A stretch of 5,794 bases of DNA from Promethearchaeota archaeon (GTDB taxonomy: Archaea > Asgardarchaeota > Lokiarchaeia > Sigynarchaeales > SOKP01): contig JAGXOB010000105.1 in assembly GCA_019894735.1 (NCBI GenBank), forward strand, positions 1 through 5,794. Reading direction: 5' to 3'. The notes under the pieces are model-generated. The model ran no database searches and was not told where the DNA came from. It saw nothing but the letters and a program-made list of their open reading frames with translations. Positions 1 through 5,794 of the stretch are shown piece by piece (the stretch's first letter is position 1; every line of letters starts with the position of its first letter). The translations under genes were made by a program, and so were the position numbers.

Positions 1-117
1 GAATTCATACATTAATGTTAAGAGATTTATTCTTATTTTTTATTTATATATCCTCATAGATTGAGTGCTGTAATAACCAAACATCAATAATAAACAACAA
101 AAATAGATGATTACAAA
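1..117 (+). promoter_or_regulatory. Upstream region and putative promoter of the E1-like gene
   Basis: This is the only non-coding stretch in the window. It is very AT-rich and contains a TATA-like element, tttatatat, at 43-51. If this is an archaeal TATA box, transcription would begin near 75 and leave a leader of roughly 40 bases. A bacterial reading is also possible: TGCTGTAAT at 66-74 resembles an extended -10 element, but no convincing -35 lies upstream of it. No Shine-Dalgarno sequence precedes the ATG at 118; the bases before it are A-rich. The in-frame stop TAA at 91-93 rules out an upstream extension of the gene. Neither promoter model is strong. Confidence 0.35.
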
Positions 118-987
118 ATGTTTGTCAATCAAAAAATGGACAATTGGTCGGAACCATATTGGGAACACGTAATTCGAAACATTGGACCCATTACTTTCGA
201 TGAACAGGAGAAGATTAGAACATCACGGGTGGCAGTGCTCGGTGTTGGTGGTCTGGGCGGACCTCTTGCGGAAAATTTGGTAAGGGCAGGCTGTCAAGAC
301 TTAGTTATATGCGATTTTGATGTATTCGACGAGTCAAACTTGAACCGGCAGATTTGTACAATTGAAGATATAGGTAAAAGAAAAATCGATGTAGTTGAAT
401 CATATTTATATAAAATCGATCCTGAAATAAGTATCAAGAAATTTTTTAAAATCACTCAACAAAACATAGGTTCTGTCCTCAAAGATGTGAAAGTTGTGGC
501 GTTAACCTTAGACGATCCTGCTACCTCTATATTCATTGCCAGAGAATCACGGAAGCGCGAAATTCCGATGATAGAATCTTGGGCTGTTCCCTATTTATTC
601 ACTTGGTGGTTTACTCCTGATAGCGTCGATTACGAGACTTGTTACGGTTTACACACACAACGATTCGATTACTTCGAGCTCTCGAACTTAAAAAAAGAGA
701 TCAACCTCGCTACCTATCAAGCATTGTTACCGAAAGTTTTTACGATGCCAGGAGTCAGAGAAAAATACGATAGAGAGCCCGGGGCGTTCGAAGAAATGAT
801 GAATGGTTCAATTGGCGCACGATCGTTTGCTCCTTTCGTAAGGATCACTTCAGACTTACTATCGGTGGATGTGATATTTTCAGGAATTCTTAGTGTTAAA
901 CCTAAAAATTTAGCTCCTAATCTGAAAGGATTTGATTATATACATATGGAAGTTCGAGAAGCAGTCTTAAATAATTCTAAAAATTAA
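118..987 (+). CDS. ThiF/MoeB/HesA-family E1-like adenylating enzyme
   Basis: 289 residues. The family activates the C-terminus of a small ubiquitin-like or sulfur-carrier protein by ATP-dependent adenylation in the cytoplasm. Visible E1 landmarks are the nucleotide-binding loop GVGGLGG at residues 42-48 after the strand VAVL, then CDFDVFDESNLNRQ at 65-78 with the nucleotide-binding Asp, Asn, Arg and Gln residues, the lysine segment GKRK at 86-89, and Asp132-Asp133 where family members have a conserved Asp. The adenylation site therefore looks intact. The two CxxC zinc motifs of MoeB and ThiF are absent; the only cysteines are 59, 65, 80 and 175, and Cys175 (ETCYGL) is the only one in the second half, so it is the sole candidate thioester residue there. 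Residues about 180-260 are a helical insert or C-terminal region not seen in classical MoeB (about 250 residues). The start could also be Met7 at 136, because neither ATG has a ribosome binding site. The gene converges on the minus-strand operon and overlaps its last gene by 11 bases. The substrate is unknown. HesA-, ThiF- or MoeB-specific roles cannot be separated, so no symbol is given. Confidence 0.88.
   Translation: MFVNQKMDNWSEPYWEHVIRNIGPITFDEQEKIRTSRVAVLGVGGLGGPLAENLVRAGCQDLVICDFDVFDESNLNRQICTIEDIGKRKIDVVESYLYKIDPEISIKKFFKITQQNIGSVLKDVKVVALTLDDPATSIFIARESRKREIPMIESWAVPYLFTWWFTPDSVDYETCYGLHTQRFDYFELSNLKKEINLATYQALLPKVFTMPGVREKYDREPGAFEEMMNGSIGARSFAPFVRITSDLLSVDVIFSGILSVKPKNLAPNLKGFDYIHMEVREAVLNNSKN
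977..987. other. 11-base convergent gene overlap
   Basis: The TAA stop of the plus-strand E1-like gene (985-987) and the TAG stop of the minus-strand small gene (979-977) overrun each other by 11 bases. The two transcripts must therefore be complementary at their 3' ends, and there is no spacer between them for two separate terminators. Confidence 0.85.
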
Positions 988-1357
988 TTTCTTTTTTTTT
1001 ATTTGATACTATACGATTGACTTTATTTGCTACAACCTTTAATAATTCGTTTCTATCAATTAAATCTTGCTGCAGTTGGATACTACCTTGATTGGATTGA
1101 TTTATTAAAGCAATTTTTTGATCTTCAGGAATCTTATCATCACTTCTTATACGATCGACGCAAAAACTTAGGAAATTCGAAATGTCTTTAACCATTCGAC
1201 CTCTAGATAGGAGTAATTTTTGTTTTAGTTGTTTTGCTTGAACTTTTCCTTCAGTAAAATTTCTAATCGCGATCTTCAGCTCTTCTAACTCCTCTTCGTC
1301 AAACACTATTTTTTCTACAATTTGCTCGAAATCTTCACTTTGTTGTCTTTTACCCAT
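977..1357 (-). CDS. Small helical soluble protein of unknown function, last gene of the operon
   Basis: 126 residues, not recognised. The sequence is strongly charged and helix-prone, with an acidic stretch at residues 20-27 (DEEELEEL) inside a probable amphipathic or coiled-coil helix at about 10-50. More helix follows to the C-terminus, which ends in a lysine-rich tail. There is no signal peptide, membrane segment, zinc motif or terminal glycine pair, so it is probably cytoplasmic and not an obvious ubiquitin-like protein. The ATG shares one base with the stop codon of the upstream gene (TAATG), and GAGGTG lies 11 bases before it inside that gene, so its translation is likely coupled to that of the large membrane protein. 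A role as a stoichiometric partner of that protein is inferred from position only. Its 3' end overlaps the convergent E1-like gene. Confidence 0.75.
   Translation of the reverse strand: MGKRQQSEDFEQIVEKIVFDEEELEELKIAIRNFTEGKVQAKQLKQKLLLSRGRMVKDISNFLSFCVDRIRSDDKIPEDQKIALINQSNQGSIQLQQDLIDRNELLKVVANKVNRIVSNKKKEINF
981..1000 (+). terminator. T-tract termination signal of the E1-like gene
   Basis: Just after the TAA stop, a short palindrome AAATTAATTT (981-990) is followed by C and nine consecutive T (992-1000). A T-run of this length can terminate archaeal RNA polymerase by itself. For a bacterial factor-independent terminator the stem is too weak and AT-only. On the minus strand the same bases are coding and give the lysine-rich tail of the small protein, so the tract could simply be a lysine run. 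No comparable T-run is seen for the minus-strand operon at its own end. Confidence 0.4.
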
Positions 1358-4300
1358 TAAAAGTCCCCCACCTCTCCTTCGATATATGATTTGAACTTGT
1401 TAAATAGTATGGAATAGGATTTGAATACTTCTTTGCTCTGTTGCTCCAAGTTATCTTTTTCTGGAGATATTCTGTCACACATAGATAAGAATTCTGTTAA
1501 CTCTGTCTCGGAAAACGGAAATTCTTCTACAGTGGTTATAGAATTAATAAATTTTTTAATGTCTACGCTAGTTATAGTGTAATTGACGCTATAGTAGCTA
1601 TTATAGGCACTATATAGAAACTTTCTAAGCAAGTTCTTGGCTATTTTCAGAGCTTTTTCGTATTTTTGTTGGTCAATGTTTTTATGTATGTTAAAAAATT
1701 CGTAATACAAAATAGGAGCAAAATGTTCTGTAATTGCGGATTTTAAGTTATCCACATTAATTTTTCTTGCTTGCGTTGAATTATCCGATTCGAGCTCTAC
1801 AGGTTCGTATGATATTACGGTACTCTCACGGGACTCATAGTAATCTTTTAAGGCTTGTTGATAGTGTGGACCGACAGCAAAAGATGTTTGCATAGATTCC
1901 GAACCACTCGCTCTTCGAGGATGACTTTCTATTAGATACTGTTGTTTTATTAAAATGCTGAAAACATCGTCGATTATGTCTTTTTCTCTCTTTTTCTCTT
2001 TAGTAATTTTTAAAATATAAGGGTGTAGAATTTTCTGAAGCTCTTCTTTCACCTTTTTCTTGTACATATTTCCCACCTTGTCAACAACTTGGAGGTTGTT
2101 TAAAAATTTAATAGTTCCTTCGATTAAGTTACTATACCCGGCAAAATCGCTTTCAAATAAAGTAGTTTGTGCTCGTTTCATGATTTTTCTTTCAGTATTT
2201 TCCAAATCGTAACCTAAATTTTGCATGTAACGTACGATTTCTTGCCAAGAGAGTGTTTTTATCATTCTTATTTCCTCTAAATCTAATTTGACGGGAAAGA
2301 TTTGATAAATATCACTTCTTTTTACGACCGCTTCGTCTTGTTTCATGTTCCCAATATATCTTGTCTGATACCCTTCATTTCTACTAGCGCTATAGTATCC
2401 TACTCCGTGAAGGCTCTCTAAATTCATTTGACCGTCGAGAACTGCCATATCTCGTTTATCAGTTGCTCGAAAAGTTACTATATTGTTTAAATAATTGAAA
2501 ACATTTGGGTGTAAATATCTAATTTGGGAAGCAGAATAGATTGTTCCGAAACTATTTTCAACCAAAGGATCGAAAAATTTGTCAATTTTCCCATATTGAA
2601 TTTTTTTATCTAGGAAAAACCCATCGAATATAATGTCTATGTGGGGCATTATAATAAATTTCGGATTGTGCGGCTTTCCCGTTCTTAAATAATGAATAAA
2701 CTTAGAAATTACCACAAACGCGAAGTAGCACTGCTTGTCGTAATCTTTCACTCCCGAAAGGTCAATTATAACCGTTTTATCGTTCGTAATAAACTCGTAG
2801 GCAAGAGCCGTATCCTGCGTATCTTGCTGCTGGTGTTGGATAAAAGAAGACTCTTGCGGAGTAAATTCTTTAAAAAAGGAAAGTAGAGTATCAGTAACTG
2901 TTGATTTTTCCCAATCACGCATCGTTGTTAAATCTAAAACTAACGTAGAAACATCTATGTCGGGATTGCGTAAGATAGTATTTTTGAATGTTTCAATCGT
3001 TCTTTCGTCTTTTTTAAAGCACATAGCGTATGCGTCGAGCATGTAATCCAAATAACCAGGATTGTCGGTATCGTAAGGAATTCCGGAGCGAAGAGGATTT
3101 ACAACGAATGTTTTGCCTAACTTATGGTAAATAAACTGCTTCTCGTAAATCGTATTTTCAAAATGATTCATTAATTTAGACCAATTCCCCGTAAAATCGA
3201 AAATCACTGAGTTATGTCCCTTTTTAACAAGTTCTACAACAATTTTTTGCGCTAATAGTTCTCTACTGGAATTGGTTCCATTTGTAAGAAGCAAACTGCG
3301 GAGCTGCTCAAGTAAAAATCCCGCGGGAACTTCGCTTTCTAAAAATTCGGTATTAATCGTTTTACCTAATAAGATATCGTTTGTAAGTTGTAATGGACTA
3401 TTGAACTCTGTAGCTAATTTTGTCTCAATTCCTTTTTTGAATTGGTCAGAAAATGCAACTAAATATCTCAACGTTTTTCCTTGGTACAATACGTAACTTA
3501 AATGAGTTCCGTTTCTTGAAAAAAATTTGTTTTTCAAAGTCTCGAACATAAGTCCCGCTTCTAGTCTATTTTTCCTTAATGGGACAATCTCGAAGTTCGT
3601 AAAAAATTGCTTAAAAGTGTTATGAAGAACTGTATTCTGAAATTTTAATTGTTGTTCAATTCTATCGATTGTTTCATAGTTAATCTCTGGAGAATTAAAT
3701 ACTACACTTGTGGAATAGGTTGCGATTGTGCTCCAAACTCCCGCACGGGAGCTAAGCCAATTATTACCATCAATAAAGTTATCCGTTCTTTCAAGTAACA
3801 TCCTTTTCTCGCCTTCATTTAAATATTTAAACCCTTCCTTGTCGAACTGATTAAAAGATAAAGGTTTCAATTGAAAAGTAATTGTAAAAGGCATAGATTC
3901 TCTTATTAATGCCTCGTAAAACTTATCTGGGGTGCAATAAGAGGGGGGATAAGAAAAGTTAAGGTTAAGCATCTTAAGACCGCCTACAATACTTCCCTCG
4001 ACCTGATAAAAGATGCTCTCGGGAGTTCTATTAGATTTGTAAAACAGAACCTTCGAAAAAGGATTGACAACTTCAATATCTTTGGATTTGAACAATTTAC
4101 CTTTGTTAAATTGGAACAATAATTCCCGCCACCAGATTGCTATTAAGCTTACAAGGATAGTAAAACTTAGTAATAAACGCACTCCTATTGGTAAACTAAA
4201 AACTAATACTAATAAATCGAGCGATACTACAATTGAGAGTAAATAAATAGCCTTCGTTATCGAACTGCTAATTTCTTGTCTAAAAGACTTACGGGTTATT

Positions 4301-5118
4301 TCATTTGAATCGTTTTCTACCTCTATTTCTTGTTTTAAGACCGAACTTCTAAAGGCGTTAACTAACTCGGTATCAGATAATTGCGTTATTCTAAAATGAT
4401 GAAAGTTAGAAGCAAATGCGGATTTTAATGACACTGTATACTCTCGAAGGTTATCTACTACATCTAATAATTTCAACTTGGAAATTCTTCCTTTAACGCA
4501 GTAAAAAGTGCTGAAGAAAATCATCGTTTCGAAAGAAGAATTTTGAATCCCGGTGTTGCTATCAGTAACTATCTGAAGTGGTTTTTGGATGATTTGATAG
4601 GAATATGGTACTTTTACTGCGTGTAACCCTTTTATAAATCGGTTTAAGTTTGCGTGGACGTTTTCTGGAATAACTTTAATTCTAAAAATCCTTATCCCTG
4701 TCGTGATTAAATCTTTATGGTTAGTAAAAAACAATAATGACGCGTCGTATTTAGGTTGCCAAAACACAAGTTCTTGAAAGGGTTCAAACGACTTGAATTC
4801 GAAGAGATGTCTTAGACTGAAGATATTTTTATGGAAAACTAAAACATAGCTTATTACAACAATTGCTGTAACCCCAATAGACAAGGCTAAGTTGAACGTT
4901 GAGTATAACAAGAGTGCAAAGTATAAAAATCCAATAATCGCAACGGACCCCACCTTAAGAAGAGTTTCTCTTTTATCAATATCCTTATAAGAGGGATTAA
5001 CCTTCCAAACTTTCAAATACGCCTTTTCCTGGTCATCTCCGTCGGGTTCTTTTTTGGAATCACTCTTATCTTTCCAATTATTTGATTCTTTTAACAGATT
5101 TCCGTAAGACTTTACCAT
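1357..5118 (-). CDS. Membrane-anchored HerA/VirB4-like protein with a degenerate P-loop (predicted pseudo-ATPase)
   Basis: 1253 residues. Layout by eye: a charged cytoplasmic start (1-50); membrane helices at about 56-75 and 77-95; an alpha/beta domain at about 100-260; membrane helices at about 289-308 and 312-329; a second similar domain at about 345-580; a HerA/VirB4-type ATPase core at about 582-945; and a helical C-terminal part at 950-1253 with winged-helix-like pieces. Both hairpins are short, so all soluble domains should face the cytoplasm. Fold landmarks are LLGKT (583-587), IFDFTGNW (639-646), VVNPL (672-676), VIIDLSGV (783-790), the sensor Gln865 in SASQIR and Arg884 in TFRATD. 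At the P-loop the sequence is TNGTNSSRELL (612-622), lacking the glycines, lysine and Ser/Thr of GxxGxGK[ST]. At Walker B it is FIIMPHIDII (821-830), without the Asp-Glu pair. ATP hydrolysis is therefore unlikely. In this superfamily, relatives are motors for DNA or protein transfer across membranes. Here a structural or regulatory role in such a complex is inferred. GAGGTGA precedes the ATG by 8 bases and contains the stop of the upstream gene. Confidence 0.8.
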   Translation of the reverse strand: MVKSYGNLLKESNNWKDKSDSKKEPDGDDQEKAYLKVWKVNPSYKDIDKRETLLKVGSVAIIGFLYFALLLYSTFNLALSIGVTAIVVISYVLVFHKNIFSLRHLFEFKSFEPFQELVFWQPKYDASLLFFTNHKDLITTGIRIFRIKVIPENVHANLNRFIKGLHAVKVPYSYQIIQKPLQIVTDSNTGIQNSSFETMIFFSTFYCVKGRISKLKLLDVVDNLREYTVSLKSAFASNFHHFRITQLSDTELVNAFRSSVLKQEIEVENDSNEITRKSFRQEISSSITKAIYLLSIVVSLDLLVLVFSLPIGVRLLLSFTILVSLIAIWWRELLFQFNKGKLFKSKDIEVVNPFSKVLFYKSNRTPESIFYQVEGSIVGGLKMLNLNFSYPPSYCTPDKFYEALIRESMPFTITFQLKPLSFNQFDKEGFKYLNEGEKRMLLERTDNFIDGNNWLSSRAGVWSTIATYSTSVVFNSPEINYETIDRIEQQLKFQNTVLHNTFKQFFTNFEIVPLRKNRLEAGLMFETLKNKFFSRNGTHLSYVLYQGKTLRYLVAFSDQFKKGIETKLATEFNSPLQLTNDILLGKTINTEFLESEVPAGFLLEQLRSLLLTNGTNSSRELLAQKIVVELVKKGHNSVIFDFTGNWSKLMNHFENTIYEKQFIYHKLGKTFVVNPLRSGIPYDTDNPGYLDYMLDAYAMCFKKDERTIETFKNTILRNPDIDVSTLVLDLTTMRDWEKSTVTDTLLSFFKEFTPQESSFIQHQQQDTQDTALAYEFITNDKTVIIDLSGVKDYDKQCYFAFVVISKFIHYLRTGKPHNPKFIIMPHIDIIFDGFFLDKKIQYGKIDKFFDPLVENSFGTIYSASQIRYLHPNVFNYLNNIVTFRATDKRDMAVLDGQMNLESLHGVGYYSASRNEGYQTRYIGNMKQDEAVVKRSDIYQIFPVKLDLEEIRMIKTLSWQEIVRYMQNLGYDLENTERKIMKRAQTTLFESDFAGYSNLIEGTIKFLNNLQVVDKVGNMYKKKVKEELQKILHPYILKITKEKKREKDIIDDVFSILIKQQYLIESHPRRASGSESMQTSFAVGPHYQQALKDYYESRESTVISYEPVELESDNSTQARKINVDNLKSAITEHFAPILYYEFFNIHKNIDQQKYEKALKIAKNLLRKFLYSAYNSYYSVNYTITSVDIKKFINSITTVEEFPFSETELTEFLSMCDRISPEKDNLEQQSKEVFKSYSILFNKFKSYIEGEVGDF
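1369..1377 (-). promoter_or_regulatory. Ribosome binding site of the small operon gene
   Basis: Read on the minus strand, GGAGAGGTG lies inside the last codons of the large gene, 11 bases before the ATG at 1357. It supports that start codon and suggests coupled or reinitiated translation across the TAATG junction. Confidence 0.65.
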
Positions 5119-5126
5119 TCTTTATT

Positions 5127-5133
5127 TCACCTC
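5127..5133 (-). promoter_or_regulatory. Ribosome binding site of the large membrane protein gene, overlapping the upstream stop
   Basis: GAGGTGA on the minus strand ends 8 bases before the ATG at 5118, a near-ideal distance. Its last three bases are the TGA stop of the preceding gene, so ribosomes finishing that gene stop directly on the site. This fixes the large gene's start at Met1 and predicts coupling. Confidence 0.8.
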
Positions 5134-5794
5134 TTACTAAAGTAAGCTTTATTAATAAAATACAATACTATAATAGCTCCAAAACAGATGAGCATATTGT
5201 AACTAATAACTTCAGATAAAACACCAAACATAAAAGATTCAATTACCGTTACAATTCCTATCATAGCAAAAAGAACGATTAACCCAAAGACTAAGAATTG
5301 TCCGATGGTTTCTTTCGATTGCCGGTAAGATATATTGTCTTTTAAAGAGCCAGAAATAACTATTTTTCCTTTGGAGCGCTGCTCGATGTTTTTCCTGATT
5401 GTTTTAAGGTGTAATATCTTTTCGAAGGTTTCTTTATCGAACTCCCTTTCTAGTTGAATTTGAAGGGCTTTTTCTTCCTCTCTAAATTTGTGAAGTAAAA
5501 TAGGATTAAATGCCCCTTCTTTTTTGTTCTTCGAGTTTTGACCACCAGATAAGAAAGAAAACATTGATATGGATCGATTACGATCTAATATGTCCGAGTT
5601 TATGTTTTCGTGAAGGTTAGGCACTTCGAGTTTTCGAAGCTCGTAGTAGATGTCAAACACTTCTCTTACGTGATCTAATCCTAAGTCTCCCTCTTTTTTC
5701 AGAAATAACAACTCGATTTGAGAAAGCACTTCGACTATTTCAGGTTTAAAAATTTTTATTCTAAAATTTAAAGAAAAGATTTTGTTAACGAGTT
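5127..5794 (-). CDS. Helical protein with C-terminal membrane hairpin, 5' end cut by the window edge
   Basis: At least 221 residues are visible; not recognised. A GTG at 5729 could be read as a start, but no ribosome binding site precedes it and the frame stays open for 21 further codons to the edge with ordinary protein-like sequence, so the true start most likely lies outside. Counting from that GTG, residues 1-40 are helical, 41-75 are polar with a Gly/Asn/Lys-rich linker, and 76-120 form a charged, coiled-coil-like helix (EEEKALQ, FDKETFEKIL). Two membrane helices follow at about 143-163 and 177-193, then a short basic tail ending SKR. The soluble part should face the cytoplasm. Its stop codon lies within the ribosome binding site of the next gene, so it is the upstream partner in the operon. 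It probably belongs to the same membrane complex as the large protein; this rests on operon position and shared membrane location, not homology. Confidence 0.75.
   Translation of the reverse strand, partial: LVNKIFSLNFRIKIFKPEIVEVLSQIELLFLKKEGDLGLDHVREVFDIYYELRKLEVPNLHENINSDILDRNRSISMFSFLSGGQNSKNKKEGAFNPILLHKFREEEKALQIQLEREFDKETFEKILHLKTIRKNIEQRSKGKIVISGSLKDNISYRQSKETIGQFLVFGLIVLFAMIGIVTVIESFMFGVLSEVISYNMLICFGAIIVLYFINKAYFSKR

Noticed and set aside
1..6. GAATTC at the left edge as evidence of a cloning junction
   Set aside because: GAATTC also occurs inside the window (for example near 884, 1489 and 4795), so the edge site may be chance or a partial-digest end. It says nothing about biology.
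673..686. Inverted repeat TTCGAGCTCTCGAA with a 2-base centre
   Set aside because: It lies inside the E1-like coding region, the stem is only six pairs, and TCGA is common throughout the window, so chance is the simplest explanation.
118..987. Assignment as moeB, thiF or hesA
   Set aside because: The zinc cysteines are missing and no molybdopterin, thiamine or heterocyst-related gene is adjacent, so a specific symbol would be a guess.
2692..2886. Plus-strand open frame of 64 codons opposite the large gene
   Set aside because: It is antisense to the conserved IIDLSG/Walker B region of the large gene, has a basic low-complexity product and no supporting start signal. It is a shadow frame, as are those at 3272-3496 and 4064-4246.
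5624..5639. Hairpin CTTCGA-GTTT-TCGAAG
   Set aside because: It lies within the open frame of the partial gene, is short, has no T-run after it, and is again built from the common TCGA word.
977..5794. A complete conjugation or type IV secretion system
   Set aside because: Only one VirB4/HerA-like gene is present and its motifs are degenerate. No relaxase, coupling protein, pilin or pore subunit is recognisable in the window.

Overview
AT-rich, almost fully coding prokaryotic DNA: four protein genes, no RNA genes, no insertion sequence, no CRISPR array. The lineage cannot be fixed from this window. The three minus-strand genes form a tight operon with clear Shine-Dalgarno-type sites (GAGGTGA/GAGGTG), which fits bacteria or archaea. 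The lone plus-strand gene has no visible ribosome binding site and has a TATA-like stretch about 70 bases upstream. Arginine codons are mostly AGA, with a fair share of CGT, CGA and CGC, so this is not an extremely CG-depleted genome. Host assignment is left open.

Layout. Bases 1-117 are non-coding and hold the presumed promoter of a ThiF/MoeB/HesA-type E1-like adenylating enzyme (118-987, plus strand). Facing it is an operon read right to left. First comes a gene cut by the right edge (5794-5127) that encodes a soluble helical region and a C-terminal pair of membrane helices. Next is a 1253-residue membrane protein (5118-1357) with two membrane hairpins and a HerA/VirB4-type ATPase fold. Last is a 126-residue soluble helical protein (1357-977). 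The operon genes are spaced for translational coupling: the first stop codon lies inside the next ribosome binding site, and the next pair overlap as TAATG. The operon and the E1-like gene converge and overlap by 11 bases at their 3' ends, beside a run of nine T.

Main point of interest. The 1253-residue protein keeps most landmarks of the HerA/VirB4 fold: the lead-in to the P-loop, a DxTG segment, an NPL segment, an IIDLSG strand, the sensor glutamine and a late arginine. The P-loop and Walker B residues themselves are replaced. It therefore looks like a membrane-anchored pseudo-ATPase. Its N-terminal half looks like a duplicated unit, with a membrane hairpin plus an alpha/beta domain present twice.

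Reading as a whole (inference): the operon probably encodes an inner-membrane assembly related to conjugation or secretion ATPase complexes, with a non-hydrolysing core subunit and two small helical partners. The E1-like enzyme appears to retain its adenylation site but lacks the zinc cysteines of MoeB/ThiF, and no ubiquitin-like substrate gene is visible. Whether it works with the membrane complex rests only on adjacency.
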